NCBI GenBank assembly: GCA_900556555.1
Contig: USPF01000013.1
Coordinates: forward strand, 1-44,739
From: an uncultured Blautia sp.
GTDB lineage: Bacteria > Bacillota > Clostridia > Lachnospirales > Lachnospiraceae
Direction: 5' to 3'
DNA: 44,739 bases
The notes under the pieces are model-generated. The model worked only from the letters and a program-made list of their open reading frames with translations, made no database searches and was not told the origin of the DNA. Of the stretch, positions 34,543 through 42,187 are shown piece after piece; the first letter of the stretch is position 1; each line of letters opens with the position of its first letter. The position numbers and the translations under genes were made by a program.

Positions 34543-37278
34543 TTATTTTCTTTTTCTAAAATACCATATGCCAGCTCCAAGACCAGCCAGCACCAGAACT
34601 CCGCCTCCTGCCAATAATACGCCCGGAAGTGTATTTTCTTCCTTGGTACCGGTCAGAAATTCTTCTTCTACAGGTTCTGTGTCCATATTAGTCTCTGTGT
34701 CTTCTACATCTTCTTTTATCTCTTTTTCTTCCTTTTCTTCTTCCTCTATTTCAATTAAAGATTTTGTTTTTACTTTCTTCGCAATAAAATAATCCCCTCC
34801 TTTTTCTATAATGAATTTTGTTTTTTTATCTTCTACTTTTACCTTCTGAATATAGTCTGCTTTTTTCTCTTCATCATTATATTTCATCAGCAGATACTGT
34901 CCATCTTCCTGATTTGTGGTGATTTCCATCTGCATTTTCCCTGGGAAATCCCCTTCCTCTTCAAAGGAGAAGATATACGGATTTTCTGCCAGCTGTTCGA
35001 TTTCTTTCTGATATTTACTTCCTTCTTTCACACCAACTTTCATATCTTTTGCATTTTTTATATCTTTTCCATTGATGGTGAGAATGTACTCCTGATTTTG
35101 ATCTGTTTTACTATTAATTTTTAAGTTCTTATCTTTTTCCTTAATAGCTTCAAATTCTTTTTTTTCTACCACACCATCTTTTACGTTTGCTGTGCTGGTA
35201 TTAGAGGTTTCTGTCTTTTTTGTTTTATTCGATGCTGCTGTCTTTTTGCCGTTATTTTTTCCTGATGTACCAGATACCGTGCTCTGGCTGGTACCAGATA
35301 ACAGATTTTTATCCTCCTCATATCCCAGATTGGCTTGTTTCAGGATATAATTTCCTCCCTTTGTCAAATCGAAAGAAGCACGCTTTCCTTGCACACTGAC
35401 CCACTGTTCTTCTTGATTTTTTTCATTATAGAGCATATACACTCCATCTTCTAAGCTACAGGATACAGACAATTCTATTTCTCCAGGAAGTTCTCCATCT
35501 TCTGACAGCCATAAATATAAACCGCCTTCTTGTTCTTGCACTTCTACACCCGTCTTCATGTCAGCAGGATTCTTGATTTTCTTTCCTCGAATTCGTATAC
35601 TATAGTCCTTTTCCTCATGAACATAATCTTTTCTGGCTTCTTTTGCAGTTTCGAATATCTCCTTTGGCAGGACTCCTTCCTGCAATTTGTGGATAATGAT
35701 CTGTGCTTTTTTCAGATCTTCTAATCTTTCTAAATACCCACGGTTTGCTTCCGGTATATTCTGTAAATCATTTGATAATTCTTCAATGGTATGCTGACTT
35801 TTCAAGGTGATATTCAACGGATTTATTTCATTCCAGATACGCTCATCTAATTTTTTTACAGCTTTTTCTTGCTGCTCAATTTCTGAAACATAGGCATTTA
35901 AAAGTGTCTTAAATTTCTCCTTTTCCTCAAAATTTTTCATTAAGTCCAGCTCTGTCTTGAGGCTAAAGACTTTGTCTTTTTCTGCAATGGTAATCTGTTG
36001 AGGAAGTTCTTCCATCTTCTTTCTGAAAGCATCTACCTTGTCCTTTGTTTCCTCCTGGGATTCCCCTCCCTCCTGAGAGTTTCCTAAATCTGTCATATCA
36101 TACAGCCTGGTCTGTCCGTTCATTGCTCTTGACCAGGCAAGCAGTGCCAAAGTTCCCTGATCGGTTGCCATAGCATCACTTTTCTCTCCTATGACATGGC
36201 AAAAAGAGCCATCTTCCTTTTGATACCGCAGGAGCTCATCCAACAATGTTTTCCCATTTTTCATAAATTTCTCCTGCTGAATCAAACTGGCATCAACGGC
36301 TGATAATGCAATTACCACCTGTGCACTACTTTCCAGATTTTTCACAGGATTTCCGCTCTCTGATATAAAGTCACTGGAATATCCTCCATCTGCATCCTGC
36401 AAAGCCGCCAGCTTTTCAATCCCCCTGTTTACAGCAGCATTTACATCATTTCTGGACATATATGGCACCAGACTCTGGATGGTCATAGCTGTAACATCCG
36501 GGTCTGCAATATTTCCGGAAAGTGCCCAGCCGCCACCTTCTATTTCCTTCCCCAGAATATCTGCAATCAAAGCATCTCTGGTGGTCTGTGTTTTTCCGTT
36601 TTTTAACTCTGGTATTTCATATTTTTTTGTATCAAGAGCAATCAGAGCAAAACTAGAACCATTAATTCCCTGTCCTGATACTTTTTTAAAATCAGCCAGA
36701 GGTTCCAGCAAATTGTATCCGTTTACAGATGTGGGGCTAATATTTAGTGCTGACAGTGCGATTACGACTCTGGAATACTCTGTATATTTCACATGATGTA
36801 AGATTCCCTTCTTATCCTGTAAGGTCTTATATAATTCTGTAAGATAAGCATTTCTTGCGTAATCTGTTAAATATCCGTCTCGTGCCATAGCAAGAACCGA
36901 CCATTCTCCAGACAGCGTATTCACCACCGGAGAGGTAACGGTTTTCTGCAAATAGGACTCCGCCTTCTTTAACGCTTCCTGTGTACTGGAGTTTCTTGTT
37001 TTTTCAACATCTGATAATCCTTTCATCATCAGATTTTCATCCTGCTCCCCAGTACCTGCAAAATAATCTTCCTGCTCTTCCTCTATATCTGCAGTACCGC
37101 TTAACATTTCTTCTTCCACAGGTATTTCTTCTATAATAAGTTCTTTCGTTTCCTCTTGTTCCTGTTCCAGTTCCTGTCCTGAATTTGGAATTGTGTCTGC
37201 CAAAACTGCTGCCGGTGAGCTTACTGACATCAAAATTGCCATTGCCAGCATTGCTGCCTGTACTTTTTTCTTATGCAT
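34543..37278 (-). CDS. Surface protein with an alpha/alpha-toroid (intrinsic factor N-domain-like) and two repeat domains
   Basis: 911 residues from the ATG at 37278 (GGAAGG 7 bases ahead). Signal peptide 1-27 (cut after AVLA). Residues about 100-390 form a prenyltransferase/squalene-cyclase-type toroid: repeats such as GEWSVLAMARDGY, DPDVTAMTIQSLVPYM, KLAALQDADGGYSSDF, SSAQVVIALSAV and LLRYQKEDGSFCHV. A coiled-coil-rich stretch (about 405-545) follows, then two related beta domains of about 95 residues (from KDYSIRIRGKKIKNPADMK and from EYILTINGKDIKNAKDMK), a charged tail and a C-terminal membrane span with FRKRK (TM anchor, not LPXTG sortase). Human intrinsic factor has the same toroid joined to a DUF4430 domain, here encoded next door. 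First gene after the riboswitch. Confidence 0.82.
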   Translation of the reverse strand: MHKKKVQAAMLAMAILMSVSSPAAVLADTIPNSGQELEQEQEETKELIIEEIPVEEEMLSGTADIEEEQEDYFAGTGEQDENLMMKGLSDVEKTRNSSTQEALKKAESYLQKTVTSPVVNTLSGEWSVLAMARDGYLTDYARNAYLTELYKTLQDKKGILHHVKYTEYSRVVIALSALNISPTSVNGYNLLEPLADFKKVSGQGINGSSFALIALDTKKYEIPELKNGKTQTTRDALIADILGKEIEGGGWALSGNIADPDVTAMTIQSLVPYMSRNDVNAAVNRGIEKLAALQDADGGYSSDFISESGNPVKNLESSAQVVIALSAVDASLIQQEKFMKNGKTLLDELLRYQKEDGSFCHVIGEKSDAMATDQGTLALLAWSRAMNGQTRLYDMTDLGNSQEGGESQEETKDKVDAFRKKMEELPQQITIAEKDKVFSLKTELDLMKNFEEKEKFKTLLNAYVSEIEQQEKAVKKLDERIWNEINPLNITLKSQHTIEELSNDLQNIPEANRGYLERLEDLKKAQIIIHKLQEGVLPKEIFETAKEARKDYVHEEKDYSIRIRGKKIKNPADMKTGVEVQEQEGGLYLWLSEDGELPGEIELSVSCSLEDGVYMLYNEKNQEEQWVSVQGKRASFDLTKGGNYILKQANLGYEEDKNLLSGTSQSTVSGTSGKNNGKKTAASNKTKKTETSNTSTANVKDGVVEKKEFEAIKEKDKNLKINSKTDQNQEYILTINGKDIKNAKDMKVGVKEGSKYQKEIEQLAENPYIFSFEEEGDFPGKMQMEITTNQEDGQYLLMKYNDEEKKADYIQKVKVEDKKTKFIIEKGGDYFIAKKVKTKSLIEIEEEEKEEKEIKEDVEDTETNMDTEPVEEEFLTGTKEENTLPGVLLAGGGVLVLAGLGAGIWYFRKRK

Positions 37279-37305
37279 ATGAAATCCTTCCTTTCTTTTT
37301 CCAAA

Positions 37306-37340
37306 CAAAAAAAGCCTTCTGCCATTCCTGACAAAAGACT
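37306..37340 (-). terminator. Riboswitch terminator before the toroid-DUF4430-ECF operon
   Basis: Minus strand AGTCTTTTGTC (37330-37340) pairs with GGCAGAAGGCT (37313-37323), 11 pairs with G-U wobbles, followed by TTTTTTTG. It sits 28 bases before the toroid gene start, downstream of the cobalamin aptamer. Confidence 0.87.
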
Positions 37341-37424
37341 CTTTCACACTTTACTTTATTAAATTCAACTCAATATTATACTCCTACTACATATAAAAAT
37401 CCCCTATCCAGAAATCTTGAACGC

Positions 37425-37585
37425 AAGTAACAGCAAGCCTCCTGACTTAACTTACTACTAAAATATGTTGCTGAAATCATTCAGGCATTTATATTTATTT
37501 GTCCGTTTCACAGTAGAACCATCTGTATCAGATTTTCACTGATTTTACTTTTTACCACAGAAATCCATCATTTCTGATGACTGTT
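37425..37585 (-). promoter_or_regulatory. Cobalamin riboswitch of the toroid-DUF4430-ECF operon
   Basis: Minus strand core in order: AAAATCAGTGAAAATCTGAT (the GGTGnAAnTCC region), GGTTCTACTGTGAAACGG (the ACTGTnA element), a hairpin GCCTGAATGATTTCAGC and the B12 box TTAAGTCAGGAGGCTTGCTG (37431-37450). The order, spacing and B12 box fit the Cobalamin riboswitch family. Together with the terminator at 37306-37340 it should switch off the operon when cobalamin is abundant. Confidence 0.88.
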
Positions 37586-37606
37586 ACAGATATGTAGTTT
37601 GTTATT

Positions 37607-37636
37607 ATTCTACTTCCTTTCTCTCTGTATTGTCAA
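37607..37636 (-). promoter_or_regulatory. Promoter of the cobalamin-controlled ECF operon
   Basis: Minus strand TTGACA (37631-37636), an 18-base spacer and TAGAAT (37607-37612), giving a transcript start near 37600 just ahead of the aptamer. The stop of the FeoB-associated gene (37641) lies immediately upstream. Confidence 0.8.
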
Positions 37637-37640
37637 GCTA

Positions 37641-37814
37641 TTATTTTTCCTGACAGCCACAATGACAGCCGCTGTTTTCGTCTTTTTTCCCACTGCAACA
37701 TCCTCCAGAAGGGCATCCAATGCACTTCACACCACTTTTCTTAGCCTTTATGATATGTGTCACTGCCATTCCAACCGCTACCAGAAGAATCCCTGCTACT
37801 ATGATATTAGCCAT
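37641..37814 (-). CDS. FeoB-associated cysteine-rich membrane protein
   Basis: 57 residues from the ATG at 37814 (GAGGAG 8 bases ahead); the upstream GTG is too close to the RBS. One membrane span (about 2-22: NIIVAGILLVAVGMAVTHII) is followed by a Cys-rich tail (CIGCPSGGCCSGK, then CHCGCQEK). Such peptides usually sit next to feoB and are thought to help ferrous-iron import; neither feoA nor feoB is visible here. It is divergent from a DtxR/MntR-type regulator, with promoters back to back, so metal control is plausible. Confidence 0.85.
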   Translation of the reverse strand: MANIIVAGILLVAVGMAVTHIIKAKKSGVKCIGCPSGGCCSGKKDENSGCHCGCQEK

Positions 37815-37886
37815 TTTCTTCACTCCTCTATATTTGCAATTCTTTCTCTGATTTCTTTTCCTTTAGTTAATTTTCTATTACTACAG

Positions 37887-37917
37887 TTAGTTTATTCTAA
37901 TTTCAATAAATTGTCAA
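37887..37917 (-). promoter_or_regulatory. Promoter of the FeoB-associated gene with overlapping palindrome
   Basis: Minus strand TTGACA (37912-37917), a 17-base spacer and TAAACT (37889-37894). TTAGTTTATTCTAA (37887-37900) is an inverted TTAG/CTAA pair lying over the -10 box, a possible site for the adjacent DtxR-family regulator. Confidence 0.6.
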
Positions 37918-37953
37918 TAGAATTTTTCCAATTCTTGCATTTCTATAGGTAAA

Positions 37954-37982
37954 ATGGTAACATAGGAGTAATATACAACAGG
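37954..37982 (+). promoter_or_regulatory. Possible promoter region of the DtxR/MntR-type gene
   Basis: Just upstream of the gene, TTGCAT, a 17-base spacer and TAACAT occur in the stretch before AGGAGGTG (about 37980-37988). The match to consensus is moderate and I give the position only roughly. Confidence 0.4.
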
Positions 37983-37994
37983 AGGTGTCCTTTT

Positions 37995-38372
37995 ATGGGA
38001 TATGTGAGCCATAAATCAGAAGAATCCATGGAGGATTATCTGGAAACTATTTATGTACTGACCAAACGCCTTCCCGTAGTCCGTTCCATTGACATTGCTA
38101 CAGAACTTGGATTTTCCAAGCCCAGCGTCAGTGTTGCGATGAAAAATTTGCGAAACAAAGGGTTTGTTACGGTTTCCCAGGAGGGGTATATAACCTTTAC
38201 GGAACAGGGAGAAGCCTTGGCATCTGAAACCTTTGAACGGCATACGGTTATTTCAAACTGGCTTATCAGCCTTGGTGTCAGTCCAGAAACAGCCTCAGAA
38301 GATGCCTGCAAGATAGAGCATGATATCAGCCGGGAGACCTTTCAGGCACTGAAAAAACATATTTTCGGATAA
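37995..38372 (+). CDS. DtxR/MntR-family metal-dependent transcription regulator
   Basis: 125 residues. The N-terminal winged helix is typical (SEESMEDYLETIYVLTK, IDIATELGFSKPSVSVAMKNL, then wing KGFVTVSQEGYITFTEQG). The dimerisation part follows, with candidate metal ligands in FERHTVISNWL and CKIEHDIS (His and Glu/Asp). It lacks a C-terminal SH3-like domain, so it is the short MntR-like type. Good RBS AGGAGGTG. It probably senses iron or manganese and controls the divergent FeoB-associated gene. Confidence 0.92.
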   Translation: MGYVSHKSEESMEDYLETIYVLTKRLPVVRSIDIATELGFSKPSVSVAMKNLRNKGFVTVSQEGYITFTEQGEALASETFERHTVISNWLISLGVSPETASEDACKIEHDISRETFQALKKHIFG

Positions 38373-38422
38373 AATAAGTGCGGCATGAGCAGACTTTACA
38401 CTGCTTACACCGCACTTATTTT
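38371..38422. terminator. Bidirectional terminator between the DtxR-type and DUF4317-like genes
   Basis: 13-bp arms AAAATAAGTGCGG (38371-38383) and CCGCACTTATTTT (38410-38422), loop of 26 bases. A/T runs on both outer sides let it serve both convergent genes. It overlaps the stop codon of the minus-strand gene. Confidence 0.85.
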
Positions 38423-39062
38423 ATGCTTTCTCCAATCCCAGGATTCTTCTAAAAAAATCTTCCTCCGGATTATGTGCACTCTCCCGGTAGATGGATATAT
38501 AATCCAAATCTCCGCTTCTGTCCGTGAAGGCAGGAAACAAAAATCCCCATTCCGGTTTTCCTGGCTCATATTCGCCCAGTAGGGGGCAGATACACACAAT
38601 CATGTATTCAAAAACTTCTTCGGATTCTCCCAGACGTTCCTTGTCTGCTGCCTTAACCGGCACATCATACCTGTCGTGGAAAACAAAAATCCCATATGCC
38701 TCATCTGTAACATAATTTTCCATGATCACATCATAGAACGTATCCATCAGTGCATCATTTTTCAGTCCACAGGATTTCATAGCCATAAGAAGCTGCCACA
38801 TACTCCCAGCTCCCTGCTGCTCTCTCTGAAACCTGTATTTTTTTAATTCCACGTTAGTCTCCGAAAAAGGAATGACTTTCGCTAATTCCAGATTTTTCTT
38901 TTTTTCCGGGGCAGCTAATTTCAAGAAATTGGTATTAAAACTTCCCTCAAACTCCCCCTCCTGATCCACATAACATCCTGCAATCCTGGTAAAAGACGTT
39001 CTGGAAGGTGTCATACGCCTGGTTAATTCCAGCATGTCTTCCCTGTTAATTGTTTTTCCCAT
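38421..39062 (-). CDS. DUF4317-like protein, short form
   Basis: 213 residues, no signal or membrane segment. The start (INREDMLELTRRMTPSRTSF, then TRIAGCYVDQEGEF) resembles the N-terminus of DUF4317 proteins common in Lachnospiraceae, which as I recall are nearly twice as long; this one may be a shortened paralogue. Later parts (MENYVTDEAYGIFVFHDRYD, EEVFEYMIVCICPLL, WGFLFPAFTDRSGD) also fit, so the middle rather than the ends may be missing. Function unknown. It is convergent with the DtxR-type gene and shares its terminator. Confidence 0.7.
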   Translation of the reverse strand: MGKTINREDMLELTRRMTPSRTSFTRIAGCYVDQEGEFEGSFNTNFLKLAAPEKKKNLELAKVIPFSETNVELKKYRFQREQQGAGSMWQLLMAMKSCGLKNDALMDTFYDVIMENYVTDEAYGIFVFHDRYDVPVKAADKERLGESEEVFEYMIVCICPLLGEYEPGKPEWGFLFPAFTDRSGDLDYISIYRESAHNPEEDFFRRILGLEKA

Positions 39063-39133
39063 AATTTACCCTCTGATTCCCTTTTTATAGATATAGCTTA
39101 CAAAAAATCTATCTTTTCTGCAAGAGAAAATGT

Positions 39134-39162
39134 TTGCACAGAGGAATTTTCCGTTGTAAAAT
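39134..39162 (+). promoter_or_regulatory. Promoter of the zinc-ribbon protein gene
   Basis: TTGCAC (39134-39139), a 17-base spacer and TAAAAT (39157-39162), 35 bases before the start codon. Confidence 0.7.
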
Positions 39163-39196
39163 AAACTTATCAAAATACGAATAGGAGGGAATGATT

Positions 39197-39391
39197 ATGG
39201 CATTTATGGATGGTTGTGAAAGCAAATTCCGTACACCTGTATCAGAAGACAGAGTTTGTCCTGTATGCGGCAAAGAAGTAGAAGTATTTACCAACAGAGG
39301 ACGTATTGTGGAGGACGCAGTCTGCCCATGCGGCTATGTATTCAAAGCAGAAGAACAGGAACCTCTAAAAGTGGAGAGAACGGAAGAATAA
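39197..39391 (+). CDS. Small zinc-ribbon-like protein
   Basis: 64 residues from the second ATG (GGAGGG 7 bases ahead; the earlier in-frame ATG at 39191 is too near). CPVCG (about 21-25) and CPCG (about 43-46) form a four-cysteine zinc ribbon; a further Cys lies at 6. The tail is acidic. A single-gene transcript with its own promoter. No specific function recognised. Confidence 0.75.
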   Translation: MAFMDGCESKFRTPVSEDRVCPVCGKEVEVFTNRGRIVEDAVCPCGYVFKAEEQEPLKVERTEE

Positions 39392-39412
39392 AAGAATCAA
39401 GAAAAAGTGCTC

Positions 39413-40363
39413 CTATGTTTCAGGCGGTCTGAGATAAGGGGCACTATTGTTCTCATCATCACAGATATCTTTTCCTTCCTCAAGCACTGTAAAATGGAGC
39501 CCCAGGCCAACCTTGTCAGTGTAAAGTATTTCTCCTGCTTTATTCTTCATTTTCCAATTCAAAGCATAGTGCCCTGGAGTATCTGGAACACGAAAATGTA
39601 CCGTAAGTGAGACCGTATCCCCCGGATAAACGATTTCCTTCATTTTAACCGTTCTGCTCTCCTCATTTATCTATTCTGGAGGACAAGCACATTCAAACCT
39701 GCGGTTTTTCCAGGGAACTTCTCCTACATTTTTCATAACCCAGGTATGGGTAATCCATTCCCCTGGTTTATGTACGCTCATATCCGGTGGATATTCGTAT
39801 TGAAATAAAGAATGATCTCTCTTTCCCCGCTCTTTTGTGTCATGGGGTACTTCGTTTTCTATTCTGTACAGATATGGCACATATAGCTGGTTCACCTCTT
39901 CTGGAAATATGGAATAAAGAATACAGAAAGCAAGTACGTTTCCCCACTCCGCCTTCAGACTATTTTTACCTTCTTCCATTAAGTAACACTTCAAAGCAGG
40001 TGACAAACTAATCTTCTCCTGCTCCTCAATCTGAAAGAAAATCTGATTCATTGCCTGTGGGAAAATATCTTTTTTCAGAATCAGGTTCCCTTTATTCTCC
40101 ATTCTTGAAATCACCATAGGATTCTGTAAAATATACTCTTTTAACACAGAAATATAACTTTTTTCTGCCTTACTATCTGTGAAAAAACGGCTTCTCCTTG
40201 CTTTATCACTCCAAATCTTAATGTTCAGCCACCGCAGCTCCATAGGAAAAATTTCCTCAAAAAAATCCTTCTTTGAACGGTACTTGGGTTTTTCCTTCCA
40301 TACCAGAGGATCCGTCTCTGCTTTTCCCGGATAAAAGATTTCATATACCCCTTTTAGATTCAT
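39413..40363 (-). pseudogene. NBR1-Ig-like domain protein interrupted by an in-frame TAG
   Basis: The frame runs from the ATG at 40363 (GGAGG 8 bases ahead) for 230 codons to TAG at 39671-39673, then stays open in the same frame through nine codons and a further 76 to a stop at 39413. The N-terminal 190 residues are helical and not recognised (GVYEIFYPGKAETDPLVW). The last part is one Ig-like domain of the type first seen in NBR1: PGEWITHTWVMKNVGEVPW before the TAG and VYPGDTVSLTVHFRVPDTPG, HYALNWKMKN after it. The TAG thus cuts one domain in two. It may be a nonsense mutation, readthrough or sequence error; ATG at 39643 has no good RBS. Confidence 0.75.
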
Positions 40364-40404
40364 TTTTGTTTCCTCCCTCATATATCATCCATTCTATCAT
40401 CCCA

Positions 40405-40439
40405 AGGTTGATTTTTCAGCATTATTGAGGTTGATTTTT
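40405..40439 (-). repeat. Direct repeat upstream of the NBR1-Ig-like gene
   Basis: AGGTTGATTTTT occurs at 40405-40416 and 40428-40439, 23 bases apart, bracketing a possible -35 region (CTGAAA, 17 bases, TAGAAT on the minus strand). It could be a pair of regulator sites. Confidence 0.45.
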
Positions 40440-40450
40440 TCTCTCCAGAC

Positions 40451-40489
40451 AAAAAGAAGAGGACATACACTAACGTGCATATCCTCTTC
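40451..40489 (-). terminator. Terminator of the pyrC-pyrF-pyrK-pyrD operon
   Basis: Minus strand GAAGAGGATATGCAC (40475-40489) pairs with GTGTATGTCCTCTTC (40456-40470), short loop, followed by TTTTTG. It lies 4 bases after the pyrD stop codon. Confidence 0.9.
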
Positions 40490-40493
40490 CTGT

Positions 40494-41396
40494 TTATTTC
40501 ACACATCCAATCAATTCCCGAATGTCTTCAATATGATTTTTCTCCATATACTTCTGGATACCATCTATGACCTCTATGGTTGTATATGGATTGGTGAAGT
40601 TTGCTGTTCCTACAGATACTGCTGTAGCACCTGCCATGATGAATTCCAGGGCATCCTCCGCGTTCTGGATACCGCCCATGCCGATAATCGGAATCTTCAC
40701 CGCCTGGGCAACCTGATATACCATACGCACTGCTACCGGCTTCACGCATGGTCCGGAAACACCGCCTGTTTTATTTGCCAGGGCAAAGGTTCTCCGGTTT
40801 ACATCAATCTTCATACCAGTAAGGGTATTAATCAGGGACACTGCATCTGCTCCTCCTGCTTCGGCTGCTCTTGCAATCTCTGCAATATCGGTAACGTTTG
40901 GTGTCAGTTTCATGATGACAGGCTGCTTTGCGATCTTCTTAATCTGTGCAGTCAGTTCTTCCACATGCTTTGGATCTTGTCCAAAGGCAAGGAAATTTGC
41001 ATTGACATTCGGACAGGAAATATTAATTTCCATCATATCAATGGGTTCTTCTGCCAGACGTTCCACCACGGCCAGATATTCTTCTGGAGCATGTCCACAT
41101 ACATTCACGATTACGTTTGTGTCGAATTGCTGTAAAAATGGAATATCTCTCTCACAGAACACATCAATTCCCGGATTCTGCAAGCCAATGGCGTTCATCA
41201 TACCGCTGTGTACCTCTGCAATACGCGGGGTAGCATTTCCTGCCCACGGCACATTTGCCACGCCCTTTGTCACAACACCGCCCAATTGGTTCAAGTCCAC
41301 GAATTCGCTGTACTCAGCCCCTGAGCCAAAGGTTCCGGAAGCTGTCATAACCGGGTTTTTAAACTCAACTCCGGCAATATTTACCTTCATGTTCAT
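40494..41396 (-). CDS. pyrD: Dihydroorotate dehydrogenase, class 1B catalytic subunit
   Basis: 300 residues. Class 1 motifs: NPVMTASGTFGSGAEYSEF, NPGIDVF, EINISCPNVNANF, and the active-site Cys region. The FMN-binding end has PIIGMGGIQNAEDALEFIMAG. It oxidises dihydroorotate to orotate; the 1B type passes electrons to NAD through PyrK, encoded just upstream. Its ATG overlaps the pyrK stop by one base (TAATG). Last gene of the operon. Confidence 0.97.
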   Translation of the reverse strand: MNMKVNIAGVEFKNPVMTASGTFGSGAEYSEFVDLNQLGGVVTKGVANVPWAGNATPRIAEVHSGMMNAIGLQNPGIDVFCERDIPFLQQFDTNVIVNVCGHAPEEYLAVVERLAEEPIDMMEINISCPNVNANFLAFGQDPKHVEELTAQIKKIAKQPVIMKLTPNVTDIAEIARAAEAGGADAVSLINTLTGMKIDVNRRTFALANKTGGVSGPCVKPVAVRMVYQVAQAVKIPIIGMGGIQNAEDALEFIMAGATAVSVGTANFTNPYTTIEVIDGIQKYMEKNHIEDIRELIGCVK

Positions 41397-42172
41397 TACA
41401 GCTCCACCTCCGTACTAAGAAATACCGGACCATCTTTACAGATTCTCTTATTGTGCACATGAGAATGATGGTCTACGTCTTTGGATTTACATACACAGGC
41501 CAGACAGGCACCTACACCGCAGGCCATTTTTTCTTCCATAGAAATATAACAGAGAATTCCGTTTTCCTCTGCATAAGTTTTGATTGCACGGAGCATTGGT
41601 GTTGGGCCACAGGCAAAAATCACATCTGCTTCCAGATGATTTTCACGGATTGCATCCATAACATTTCCCTTTGTTCCCACGCTTCCATCTTCTGTGGCGA
41701 TTACCAGCGTACCATTCTGCTCCAGTTCTTCCTTCAGGAAGATTTCACTATTCCGGTATCCTGCAATAACCGTAACTTCTGCCTTTGCTTCTTTTGCAGT
41801 CTGCACCATTGGAGGCACACCGATTCCGCCTCCCATCATGAATACGCGTTTTCCCTTGATCACATCCATAGGGAAACCATTTCCCAATGGACCCAGAATA
41901 TCCAGAGTTTCCCCTGCTTTCATGCCGGAAAACTCTTTGGTACCATTTCCTGCAATACGATATACAATCCGAAGAGCACCTTTTTCTCTGTCAATCTCAC
42001 AGATGCTGATAGGTCTTGGCAGCACTCTTCCGGAGTCATTGCTGTACACGGAAATAAACTGTCCTGGTTTTGCCTGGGATGCAATCTGGGGTGCATCCAG
42101 CCATAAACTGTAAATATCTGTACCAATGCATTCCTGCTGTAAAATGGTACTTGTCATTTTCACTTTTGCCAT
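41396..42172 (-). CDS. pyrK: Dihydroorotate dehydrogenase electron-transfer subunit
   Basis: 258 residues. FAD-binding domain with RPISICEID, then GPLGNGFP, and NAD-binding MGGGIGVPPMVQTAKEAK. The C-terminal [2Fe-2S] site is visible: four cysteines in KMACGVGACLACVCKSK and RICKDGPVF. It links PyrD to NAD. It starts 15 bases after pyrF and overlaps pyrD by one base. Confidence 0.97.
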   Translation of the reverse strand: MAKVKMTSTILQQECIGTDIYSLWLDAPQIASQAKPGQFISVYSNDSGRVLPRPISICEIDREKGALRIVYRIAGNGTKEFSGMKAGETLDILGPLGNGFPMDVIKGKRVFMMGGGIGVPPMVQTAKEAKAEVTVIAGYRNSEIFLKEELEQNGTLVIATEDGSVGTKGNVMDAIRENHLEADVIFACGPTPMLRAIKTYAEENGILCYISMEEKMACGVGACLACVCKSKDVDHHSHVHNKRICKDGPVFLSTEVEL

Positions 42173-42187
42173 GGTTTTCCTGTCTCC

